Made by a program: the position numbers and the translations under genes. A stretch of DNA of 15,411 nt from Planctomycetaceae bacterium (GTDB taxonomy: Bacteria > Planctomycetota > Planctomycetia > Pirellulales > Thermoguttaceae), in assembly GCA_031278315.1 (NCBI GenBank), contig JAITKS010000381.1, positions 1 through 15,411 on the forward strand, written 5' to 3'. Below are positions 7,195-14,374 of the stretch, one piece after another (the stretch's first letter is position 1; every line of letters starts with the position of its first letter). The notes beneath the pieces are model-generated. The model searched no databases. It was not told the DNA's origin and saw only the letters and a program-made list of their open reading frames with translations.

Positions 7195-7480
7195 TTATAT
7201 ATCAATGGAATATTTTTTTTGACAGGATAAACAGGATTACAGAATAGCGGTTAGTGTATAGTGGTTAGTGGTTAGTGGTTAGTGGTTAGTTCGCATGCGG
7301 AGATTAGCACGGATTCTAAAGTTCAAATTTCTATGGTTTCAAGTTTTGATTTTTTTAATTTATCATTTAAAAATCCTGTCAATCCTGTAATCTTGTAATC
7401 CTGTCAAAAAACAAAACTAAAGATGCAGTCGAGACGACCGCGTTCCCGCAAAACAATAAATTATTCCACTGATAAATTAC
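7195..7480 (-). repeat. mosaic intergenic repeat, copy 2, bounded by inverted end motifs
   Basis: The left end carries TATATATCAATGGAATA (7196-7212) and the right end carries the inverted motif TATTCCACTGATAAATTAC (7462-7480), so the unit has terminal inverted repeats. Inside, in inverted order relative to copy 1, are four TGGTTAG heptamers (7262-7289), the AATCCGTG block, the C module (TCCTGTCAATCCTGTAATC, from 7374) and the B module with GAGACGACCGCG. No protein is encoded. The lipoprotein gene ends 22 bases before its left edge. Confidence 0.75.
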
Positions 7481-7569
7481 TATATTTCGATTTTTTTATT
7501 AATCACAAAGATCACAAAAATTACAGAGAATGAAATTTTTGTAACATAAATGTAATAAACGAAAATTTC

Positions 7570-7599
7570 TGTAGAGACGCAAAGTATTGCGTCTCTACA
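7570..7599. repeat. perfect 13-bp hairpin, possible transcript end of the aminotransferase gene
   Basis: TGTAGAGACGCAA-agta-TTGCGTCTCTACA is a perfect 13-bp stem with a 4-base loop. It lies about 50 bases past the 3' end of the minus-strand aminotransferase gene. On that strand it is followed by AGAAATTTTCG, a weak T-rich tail, so intrinsic termination is possible. Similar GTAGAGACGC palindromes are widespread mobile-like repeats in other bacteria, notably cyanobacteria. A second hairpin (CTTATCAA...TTGATAAG) is at 7610-7631. Confidence 0.55.
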
Positions 7600-7647
7600 T
7601 TTCAGTTGTCTTATCAACAATTATTGATAAGAAAAAATAACGGTTCG

Positions 7648-8868
7648 CTATGCGGCTTCGCGAGTAGATGGAGTTACTGCTGTAGGTAAAAGATGACGTG
7701 AGTCCCGTGATTCAATAAAGTCTCTGACAGCATTAACAACTAAACGTTGTTCGTCTTCAGTTAGTTCGGGAAATATTGGTAAAGATAAAACCTCACGGCT
7801 TGCGTTGTACGTTTCAGTTAGCGATTCCGGCTTGTAACCTAGATACTTGAAACATTCTTGCTCATGCAATCCGAGAGGATAATAAATCTCTGTTCCGATT
7901 TTTTGAGAGGTCAAATTCATTTTCATGTTATCTCTTAAACCGCCGCTAACACGGATAGTATATTGATTCCAAACATGACGGTGATCAGTCAAAGTAACAG
8001 GCAGAACTATTTTGTTATTTAATCCTGCGTCGATAAACATTTCGTTATATCGTCTTGCATTTTGAATTCTCATGTTTGTCCATCCTTCAAGATATTTCAA
8101 CTTGACATTTATAATAGCAGCTTGAAAAGAATCTAACCGGCTGTTTATTCCGATAACACTGTGATAATATCGCGGTTCCATTCCATGAACATGATACAAA
8201 TTCAGATATTTTGCCAACTGTTCGCTTCGAGTTGTAACGAGTCCGCCGTCCCCTGCGCCGCCTAAATTTTTTGTTGGATAGAAACTAAACGCTCCCATAT
8301 CTCCCCAGCAGCCGGAACGGCGTCCGTTTAGTTCTGCACCTATCGATTGTGCGGCGTCTTCGATTACTATTATGTTGTTCGATTGTGCTATTTCATTTAT
8401 TGCAATCATATCTGCCATTTGTCCGAATAAATGTACAGGAATGATCGCTTTTGTCCGATGTGTTATTTTCCGGCGTATCTCATTAGGATCAATATTGAAC
8501 GAAATCGGATCGATATCAGCGAAAACAGGTTTTGCTCCGAGTCGTGTTACTGCGCTAGCAGTAGCAAAAAACGTAAAACTTGGAACGATTACCTCATCGC
8601 CGGGACCAACTTGTGCTGCCATCAATGCAAGTAATATTGCATCGCTGCCGGACGCGCATGCAATCGAATAATCTACTTGCGTGTAAGCTGACATATTCTG
8701 CTCAAGCAGTTTAACCTCAGGACCTAGAACAAACGCTCCAGAATCGCATACTCGTTTGAGGGCATCTGCGATCTCGTCTTTGATAAGCTCGTATTGCCGG
8801 CGTAAATCAAGTAATTTTACAGGTTGAATTTCTGATTCAGTCAATTTATGATTGAAATTACCTTTCAT
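7648..8868 (-). CDS. DegT/DnrJ/EryC1/StrS family sugar aminotransferase
   Basis: A PLP-dependent enzyme of aspartate-aminotransferase fold that transfers an amino group, usually from glutamate, to a keto-sugar nucleotide for surface polysaccharide or glycan synthesis. At 406 residues it is slightly longer than typical, because of short tails at both ends. Landmarks are SGAFVLGPEV (43-52), CASGSDAILLAL (71-82, PLP phosphate), PSFTFFATASAV (96-107), PVHLFGQ (144-150), IEDAAQSIGA (169-178, with the PLP-ring Asp), FSFYPTKNLGGAGDGG (194-209, with K200 as the Schiff-base lysine), HGMEPRYYHSVIGINSRLD (228-246) and the YYPLGLHEQ stretch near the C-terminal third. The HG...RYYH...NSRLD pattern is closest to the WbpE/WlbC-like branch that aminates UDP-3-keto sugars; the exact substrate cannot be read from sequence. 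No other sugar genes flank it. The start lies after AAAAGAAAACA, a weak ribosome binding site. Confidence 0.9.
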   Translation of the reverse strand: MKGNFNHKLTESEIQPVKLLDLRRQYELIKDEIADALKRVCDSGAFVLGPEVKLLEQNMSAYTQVDYSIACASGSDAILLALMAAQVGPGDEVIVPSFTFFATASAVTRLGAKPVFADIDPISFNIDPNEIRRKITHRTKAIIPVHLFGQMADMIAINEIAQSNNIIVIEDAAQSIGAELNGRRSGCWGDMGAFSFYPTKNLGGAGDGGLVTTRSEQLAKYLNLYHVHGMEPRYYHSVIGINSRLDSFQAAIINVKLKYLEGWTNMRIQNARRYNEMFIDAGLNNKIVLPVTLTDHRHVWNQYTIRVSGGLRDNMKMNLTSQKIGTEIYYPLGLHEQECFKYLGYKPESLTETYNASREVLSLPIFPELTEDEQRLVVNAVRDFIESRDSRHLLPTAVTPSTREAA

Positions 8869-9185
8869 TGTTTTCTTTTATTAGGCTCTTCCTAGCCGAT
8901 GTTAAATTGTTCACATATTAAATTCGGCAACTGTTATCTGTTTATCTTTTTTCCGAAAACAGATTCAGATTCTATTATTTAACAGTTATTCAAGTACGCC
9001 GGAATTTTTATCAATCGTGAGAATGTTGCGTGATTAAAATAAAAAAGATCAATAAAAATTAAAAGTATGACAGTCTCAAAAAAACCATCATGCCGGCACA
9101 ATCGGCGGAGTTTAACAATTATGAAATTTAAGGTCAATAGAAATTTTGAAAAAATTTTTTTCAACTATTCAAGACAATTTTAAAC
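8869..9185. other. gene-free spacer upstream of the aminotransferase gene
   Basis: This should hold the aminotransferase promoter (minus strand), but I cannot pick one with confidence. A hairpin ATCTGTTT...AAACAGAT (8936-8964, 13-base loop) lies about 70 bases upstream of its start. A minus-strand open stretch at 8979-9164 (61 residues, hydrophobic patches, no ribosome binding site or family motif) is probably chance in AT-rich DNA. Confidence 0.45.
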
Positions 9186-9348
9186 GTAAAATATCAGTGG
9201 AATAATTTATTGTTCTCATGAACGCGGTCGTCTCGATCTCATCTTTAGGAGTTTTGTGTAAAAAAACAGTGCAGGCGAGACATCTGCGTTCCTTCTAATA
9301 TTAGTTTTAGAAGTTACCTTAAAAGAATCGTAATATATCAGTTGAATA
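9186..9348 (+). repeat. mosaic intergenic repeat fragments
   Basis: Contains an end motif (GTAAAATATCAGTGGAATAA, 9186-9205) and the B module (ACGCGGTCGTCTCGATCTC, 9222-9240). Next come GCAGGCGAGACATCTGCG and TTCCTTCT (9271-9296, related to 6574-6599 inverted), and another end motif (GTAATATATCAGTTGAATA, 9330-9348). The C module is missing, so the pieces look shuffled or eroded relative to other copies. Confidence 0.65.
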
Positions 9349-9381
9349 TTTGTTTCAACTTTTTTTGGATTATGAATTTTA

Positions 9382-9624
9382 GTAATATATCAGTGGAATA
9401 ATTTATTTTCGTTTTTTTGGTTGTTTACGAATTTTAAATTATCAATCACATACCTGTTAAGTCCCGCAGGGACGACACCTAATTAGTTCCTTCCGTATGC
9501 TGGAGCATACAATTAATAAAGTGTCGTCCCTAGCGGGACTTCTTGATAGTTAGTTCTTTTTCGTGTATTTCGTGTTTAAAAATTACAAAAAATTTGAAAA
9601 ACAATTATTTCACTGATAAATTAC
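9382..9624. mobile_element. MITE-like palindromic element with terminal inverted repeats
   Basis: A 243-base unit. The left end is GTAATATATCAGTGGAATAA (9382-9401) and the right end is its near-perfect inverse, TTATTTCACTGATAAATTAC (9605-9624). Inside, a second inverted pair, AAGTCCCGCAGGGACGACAC (9459-9478) against GTGTCGTCCCTAGCGGGACT (9521-9540), encloses a hairpin GTATGCT-gg-AGCATAC (9495-9510). The right half also has the TTTCGTGTTTAAAAATT module (from 9569) in inverse orientation. The whole could fold as a long hairpin. No transposase is present and no convincing target-site duplication was found, so mobilisation in trans is inference. Confidence 0.5.
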
Positions 9625-10040
9625 AAAAAATTTTATTCTCTGTGTTCTCTGTGTCCTCTGCGGTTAATAAAAACAAAATAAGATTAGTGAAAAATAAATT
9701 GGAAACCTCTGAGAAATTCCGCCGATATATTACGTTTTTTTAATTGGCCGGCTTTGCAGTTTAAGACGGTAAAATTAGTCCGCCGCAAAATTCATAACTC
9801 AAAAAAGAATCAATTTATAACAAAATAGAATACTCTCATTGTTTCATCGTTTGATTAGTTTTTTGCCCCCTATTGTACAAATTAAAAAAATTGTTATGCT
9901 TTTTTTCTTTGTAATCGGCAAAGTCTCAAATTGTTTTTCGTTTTTTCTAATTGATCTAATGAATATAAAATTAAATGATACCAAAATTATTTTACTAACA
10001 CTTTGATTCCTTGTTGTTCTTACTATCTCATAAATTCCAA
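9625..10040. other. gene-free AT-rich spacer upstream of hydF
   Basis: It opens with TCTCTGTGTTCTCTGTG...GGTTAATAAAA (about 9638-9672), a module repeated at 15177-15210. The rest is unremarkable AT-rich sequence with no ribosome binding site or gene. The plus-strand open stretch at 9543-9743 runs through repeat modules and is not a credible gene. Confidence 0.5.
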
Positions 10041-10100
10041 TTTGTCAACATTAATCAATATTTGTCAACATTTAACAATATTATTCAATTATCAACAATA
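10041..10100 (+). promoter_or_regulatory. operator-like direct repeats upstream of hydF
   Basis: TTTGTCAACA occurs at 10041-10050 and again exactly 20 bases later at 10061-10070, about two helical turns. A weaker copy, TTATCAACA, is at 10089-10097. The second copy is part of TTGTCAACATTTAACAA (10062-10078), an imperfect palindrome resembling the NADH-sensing Rex operator (TTGT...ACAA), but with a 3-base rather than 4-base centre. The repeats end 23 bases before the hydF start, the right place for transcription control. Regulator identity is inference. Confidence 0.35.
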
Positions 10101-10122
10101 TTAACTCAATTAAAATTTACTT

Positions 10123-11322
10123 ATGCAAACAACGCCTAAAGGATTTCGGCTTCATTTAGGTATTTTTGGTCGCCGTAATGTTGGGAAGTCTTCTCTTCTA
10201 AACGCATTAACTCACCAATCTACCTCTATAGTTTCCGCTACTGCTGGTACTACTACCGATCCTGTCGAGAAACCTATGGAACTCCTCCCTATCGGTCCCG
10301 TTCTCTGGATCGATACAGCAGGAATAGACGACGAAGGCGCACTCGGTGAATTGCGTATCCAAAAAACTAAAAACGTCCTCGACCGAACCGAAATCGGAAT
10401 AATTGTCTCTACCCCCGAAGCACCAATCTCTAAATTTGAATCAGATTTAATCACTACATTCCGTCAACGAAATATTCCTATAATCTTTGTACTCAATAAA
10501 ATTGATACCGCTCAACCACGCACTGAAACCCTCGAAGAACTAAAATCACTCAAAATCCCCTGCGTGATGACAGACGCAATCTCCGGTAACGGTATTATTG
10601 AACTCCATAAAATATTACTACAAACAGTCCCCGATGATTTCTTAACTCCGCCTCCAATACTCGTTGACCTCGTTCCGCCCGATTCTATGATCATACTAGT
10701 CGTTCCCGTCGATAAAGAAGCACCAAAAGGACGACTAATCCTTCCGCAAGTTCAAGCTATCCGTGAAATCCTCGACGCACATCTTTCATGCGTTGTCGTT
10801 CAAGATACACAACTCGCCGATGTACTCAAACGTGTGTCTCCGCCGCCGGCTTTAGTCGTAACTGATTCGCAGGCTTTTGCAAAAGTTTCAAAAGATGTTC
10901 CAGATTCTGTTCCGCTCACTTCGTTCTCTATTCTATTCGCTCGACAAAAAGCCGACTTGAAAATAATGATCGAAGGCGCAAAAGCAATTCAAAATCTTAA
11001 AACCGGTTCAAAAGTTCTAATCGCCGAATCTTGCACGCATCACCCTATCGAAGAAGATATCGGAACAATAAAAATACCAAATTTATTAAACAAATTTGTC
11101 GGCGGTGAACTAAATTTCAAACACGTAAGAGGACACGAATTTCTATCAAACGATTTCAAATGCGACCTCGTAATTCATTGCGGCGCTTGCATGTGGAACC
11201 GCAGAGAAATGCTAAGTCGAATTTTGTATTGTCAGAATGAAAATATTCCAATTACAAATTACGGTCTAGCTATTGCCTATACGCTAGGAATTTTTGAAAG
11301 AGCAATTAAACCCGTTTTATAA
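10123..11322 (+). CDS. hydF: [FeFe]-hydrogenase maturation GTPase HydF
   Basis: HydF is the scaffold on which the [2Fe] subcluster, built with the radical-SAM enzymes HydE and HydG, is assembled before transfer to apo-HydA in the cytosol. The N-terminal GTPase domain has the P-loop GRRNVGKSS (16-24), the Thr-rich switch AGTTTDPVEK (41-50, typical of HydF), DTAG (64-67) and NKID (125-128). The C-terminal metal-binding domain has the HydF cysteine pattern: C304-T-H306, then 45 residues, then H352-C353-G-A-C356, followed by NRREM and PITNYGLAIAY. All three cluster cysteines and the conserved histidines are present, and 399 residues is full length. No Shine-Dalgarno precedes the ATG, but the GTPase domain begins at the expected distance. 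hydE, hydG and hydA are not in the window. The gene appears to be monocistronic. Confidence 0.96.
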   Translation: MQTTPKGFRLHLGIFGRRNVGKSSLLNALTHQSTSIVSATAGTTTDPVEKPMELLPIGPVLWIDTAGIDDEGALGELRIQKTKNVLDRTEIGIIVSTPEAPISKFESDLITTFRQRNIPIIFVLNKIDTAQPRTETLEELKSLKIPCVMTDAISGNGIIELHKILLQTVPDDFLTPPPILVDLVPPDSMIILVVPVDKEAPKGRLILPQVQAIREILDAHLSCVVVQDTQLADVLKRVSPPPALVVTDSQAFAKVSKDVPDSVPLTSFSILFARQKADLKIMIEGAKAIQNLKTGSKVLIAESCTHHPIEEDIGTIKIPNLLNKFVGGELNFKHVRGHEFLSNDFKCDLVIHCGACMWNRREMLSRILYCQNENIPITNYGLAIAYTLGIFERAIKPVL

Positions 11323-11440
11323 AAAATTTAGAATGATATATTTTCAACAATTATTTAAAACACAGAATAAAACACAGAAAGATAAACACAAAGAGAAGAA
11401 AAAAATCATATAATAAACAATTTTTTTAATGTTTCTATTT

Positions 11441-11524
11441 TGTGTACAGAATGTGTACAGTATATTCTTTGAGTCACAAAATTGAGTGCGGTGTAAGATT
11501 AAGTGTAAGATTAAGTGTAAGACT
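11441..11524. repeat. short tandem repeats upstream of the histidine kinase gene
   Basis: TGTGTACAG occurs twice at an 11-base interval (11441-11449, 11452-11460), each containing the palindrome TGTACA. Further on, a 12-base unit GTGTAAGATTAA is repeated twice perfectly and a third time in part (11491-11524). Both lie in the 288-base gap before the kinase gene. The first pair has the spacing of a possible regulator site; the second looks like simple tandem duplication. Confidence 0.55.
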
Positions 11525-11610
11525 TTAAAAAATGAAAATTACAAAGTTTCAGTCAGAATAATTTATTATTCTCCATTAATAATATTAAAAATTTTTTTTT
11601 TCATAATACT

Positions 11611-14037
11611 GTGATTTCCTTTGATGAATTGTCTAAGTCGATTGCGTTGCATGTTGCTAATATCTATTCCGGCATTAGCAATATTGTGTATGATTATTGG
11701 CTTGTACTGATGTTAGTAACGTGGTCGTTTTTGCTTATGGTAGGACTGACGTTTTGGGCAGTTTCGGGTAATCGGATAAAAACTCATCATATAATTTTAT
11801 CTTGGTTTGTTTTGATATTGATTTTTGTGTTAGGAACTCTTTGTGTTTGGGCGGCGGCAGAAAGGGCGAAAAGTTTGAAAAAGGAAGAGTTATCGAGTTT
11901 AGCTAAATCTTTTGCGGCGGCAATTCAACAAATGGAACATGAAGAGATCAACCTTGATACGAAACGAGACGATCCGAGATATGAAAAAATAATTAATATG
12001 ATGTCTCTTTGGCAGAAACATATTATTTCGGCAGCTTCGATTTATACATTTCGGCAATCTCAAGATAACAAACTTGTTTTTGTATTTTGTCCTGCTGCAG
12101 ACTTAAATAAAGACGGTAAAATTGGAAACACGGGAAATCCAAAATCAGATGAGCGTGAAGCGGAAGTAGTAATCGGCGAAATCTATGAAACAACTCCGAT
12201 GTTTGTTACAGAAATATTAGATGCGTTTAATGGTAAATCAGGATTTAATAACGTTCCAATCAAAGACGATTGGGGACTTTGGATTACAGCCGCAGAACCA
12301 ATTTTCGCATCAAACGGAACGGTCGAGGCGGTACTTGGTGTCGATTTCTGGGGCGAAGAATGGATGGAAAGTATTCGTGAAGCACAATTTTGGCCTACTT
12401 GGTTTTTTGGTCTTTTTCTTATATTATTTTTTGGAGTTCAAGTATTCTTGTTTATCCATCAGACCGCAGAAAAACAGTTGACAAACTACGCAATAGAACT
12501 TGAAAAAACTGTTACAGAATTAGTATTAGCCCGCCGTGAAGCGGAAGTTGCAGTACAGGCGAAGAGTCATTTTCTCGCAAACATGGGACATGAAATCCGT
12601 ACTCCGATGAATGCAATATTAGGATGTACCGAAATGATGGCATCAAGTGTAATCGGAGAAAAAGTAAGGTTGACACAAAACGAAATTATTGACATTATTC
12701 GCATAAGCGGAAAAGACCTGTTAAAAATTATCGATGACGTACTCACTTTTTCAAAATTAGATACACATAAAATTACACTAGAAAATACACCAATTTCAAT
12801 CAAACGAGTTATAAGCGATATTCAAAAAACATTTCAAACTCGAATCGACGAAAAAATAAATGTAGAATTTTTAACCGAATTTGATGATAAAATTCCGCCG
12901 CTCATTTTAGGCGATGCAACACGAATAAGACAAATTTTGATCAATTTAGTCGGTAATGCCTTAAAGTTTACAGAGCAGGGATATGTCAAAATAAATTGCA
13001 AATTCATACAAGGACAAAAAAATAAAAAAGAACCTGTCAAAAAAATTACAGAAAAATCATTTTTTAAAAATTTCGTAACAACTATTTTCGGTACACCAAT
13101 TTCAGAACAACAAGGATTGCAAAATTCAATTTCGTCGCTGTTTATGCTTTCAACGATTTCAGATGATGTCGTACCGACACTTTCAGGTATTCAAGCAATT
13201 TATTCTGACGTTTCGTTTATTTGTATAGAAATTATCGATACTGGAATCGGCATGACACAAGATCAAATAAGTTATTTATTCAAACCTTTTACCCAAGTTG
13301 ACGAGACAGCACGGCGAAAATATAGCGGCACCGGATTAGGATTAGGAATCGCACGCGGATTAGCACAACTTATGCAAGGCGATATTTTTATCGAAAGTGA
13401 AATCAATAAAGGCAGTAAATTTTCGTTAGTTCTGCCGATTAATTTACCGAACTCAGTCAATGCGCAGTCGAATTTATCGCAAATGAAATCAAACAGCGGC
13501 AAAACTCCAAACGGACAAATTAAAATTACGTCGCCGGTTCCTAACTCTATAATAAACCGCCTCGTAGAAACTGGTAATCAGATTGAGACCGAAGTATATG
13601 AATTTGATCATACTTTGCCGCTGGCTGGATATAAAATATTGATCGTTGATGACGCTATCGTAAATTTACTCGTTACAGAATCGAAATTAATCGATGCCGG
13701 CGCAAATGTTGAAACCGCATCAAATGGAAAGATCGCTATCGAAAAAGTTATTGAAAGCGAAGAGTTGGGCGAAATATTTAATATCATTTTAATGGATATG
13801 CAAATGCCGATAATGGACGGCTTTGAAGCAACAAAAGAATTAAGAAAATACGGATTCAATAGACCAATTCTAGCACTGACCGCTAATTTCGGCAGCGAAA
13901 CAGAAATAAAAGATGCAGGCTGCGACGATATACTAACAAAACCAACAGACCGCGATGAACTGCTAAAAACAATTCAACATCTAATTGAAAAATACAACGA
14001 AAAAAGTAAAAAATGGGGAAAATACAATTCAGAATAA
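11611..14037 (+). CDS. membrane hybrid sensor histidine kinase (Cache-like sensor, HisKA, HATPase, receiver)
   Basis: Two membrane segments (about 29-51 and 59-81) precede an extracytoplasmic region (about 85-258) whose end (WITAAEPIFASNGTVEAVLG) looks like a Cache sensor. It includes an EF-hand/dockerin-like loop, DLNKDGKIGN (164-173). A third membrane segment (261-283) is followed by a coiled linker. HisKA has FLANMGHEIRTPMN (321-334, phosphoacceptor H327). The ATPase has the N box (LINLVGNALKF, 443-453), G1 (DTGIGM, 543-548) and G2 (GTGLGLGIA, 573-581). The receiver (674-795) has acidic D680/D681, the phosphoacceptor D729 (LMDMQMP) and K777. All catalytic residues are present. The signal and output are unknown: there is no DNA-binding domain and no HPt domain. 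The loop between the N and G1 boxes carries an insertion (about 463-535). The start is GTG without a clear ribosome binding site, placed just before the first membrane segment. Confidence 0.93.
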   Translation: MISFDELSKSIALHVANIYSGISNIVYDYWLVLMLVTWSFLLMVGLTFWAVSGNRIKTHHIILSWFVLILIFVLGTLCVWAAAERAKSLKKEELSSLAKSFAAAIQQMEHEEINLDTKRDDPRYEKIINMMSLWQKHIISAASIYTFRQSQDNKLVFVFCPAADLNKDGKIGNTGNPKSDEREAEVVIGEIYETTPMFVTEILDAFNGKSGFNNVPIKDDWGLWITAAEPIFASNGTVEAVLGVDFWGEEWMESIREAQFWPTWFFGLFLILFFGVQVFLFIHQTAEKQLTNYAIELEKTVTELVLARREAEVAVQAKSHFLANMGHEIRTPMNAILGCTEMMASSVIGEKVRLTQNEIIDIIRISGKDLLKIIDDVLTFSKLDTHKITLENTPISIKRVISDIQKTFQTRIDEKINVEFLTEFDDKIPPLILGDATRIRQILINLVGNALKFTEQGYVKINCKFIQGQKNKKEPVKKITEKSFFKNFVTTIFGTPISEQQGLQNSISSLFMLSTISDDVVPTLSGIQAIYSDVSFICIEIIDTGIGMTQDQISYLFKPFTQVDETARRKYSGTGLGLGIARGLAQLMQGDIFIESEINKGSKFSLVLPINLPNSVNAQSNLSQMKSNSGKTPNGQIKITSPVPNSIINRLVETGNQIETEVYEFDHTLPLAGYKILIVDDAIVNLLVTESKLIDAGANVETASNGKIAIEKVIESEELGEIFNIILMDMQMPIMDGFEATKELRKYGFNRPILALTANFGSETEIKDAGCDDILTKPTDRDELLKTIQHLIEKYNEKSKKWGKYNSE

Positions 14038-14060
14038 GAATTAGAAGAGTAAACAAAAAA

Positions 14061-14090
14061 ACAAACATAACAAAATTTATTTTTGTTTGT
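14061..14090 (+). terminator. weak terminator-like hairpin after the kinase gene
   Basis: ACAAACA (14061-14067) pairs with TGTTTGT (14084-14090) across a 16-base loop and is followed by AGTTATTTTAG. It lies 24 bases after the kinase stop. The stem is AT-rich and the T-run is broken, so it is only a candidate. Confidence 0.25.
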
Positions 14091-14374
14091 AGTTATTTTA
14101 GTTCTCATTTAATTCTGTGAATTTTGCATTTAGACATATCGTACTATGAATTTCGGACAAAAACAGAAAAAAATGTTTAATCAATTAAATAAAGCTAAAA
14201 GATTTAACCGAAAATTCAAGTAAAAAAAGTTTAAAAATAAAATTCAGAAACTCCGAATTTAAGAAAGTGAAGTATTGGTACTCGAATTTTAATATAGTTA
14301 ATTATAGTTAATTATAGTAGTTAATATATTTATTTTTCGGGTGTAATTAAAGTTAAAAAAAACTGGAGAACCTA
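14091..14374. promoter_or_regulatory. leader region of infC with 10-base tandem repeats
   Basis: Most of this spacer is featureless AT-rich DNA. At 14291-14320 a 10-base unit, ATTATAGTTA, is repeated three times (first and last copies each differ by one base), in step with the DNA helix and about 55 bases before the infC start. It includes several TATAGT/TATAAT-like words, so a -10 element may lie here. A tiny open frame at 14146-14223 (25 codons, very basic) is described under findings. The infC ribosome binding site GGAG is at 14365-14368. Confidence 0.4.

Noticed and set aside
8979..9164. 61-codon minus-strand open frame with hydrophobic stretches
   Set aside because: No ribosome binding site or family resemblance; AT-rich DNA readily yields Phe/Ile/Leu-rich frames.
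9543..9743. 66-codon plus-strand open frame
   Set aside because: It runs across several dispersed repeat modules, so the frame is a by-product of the repeats.
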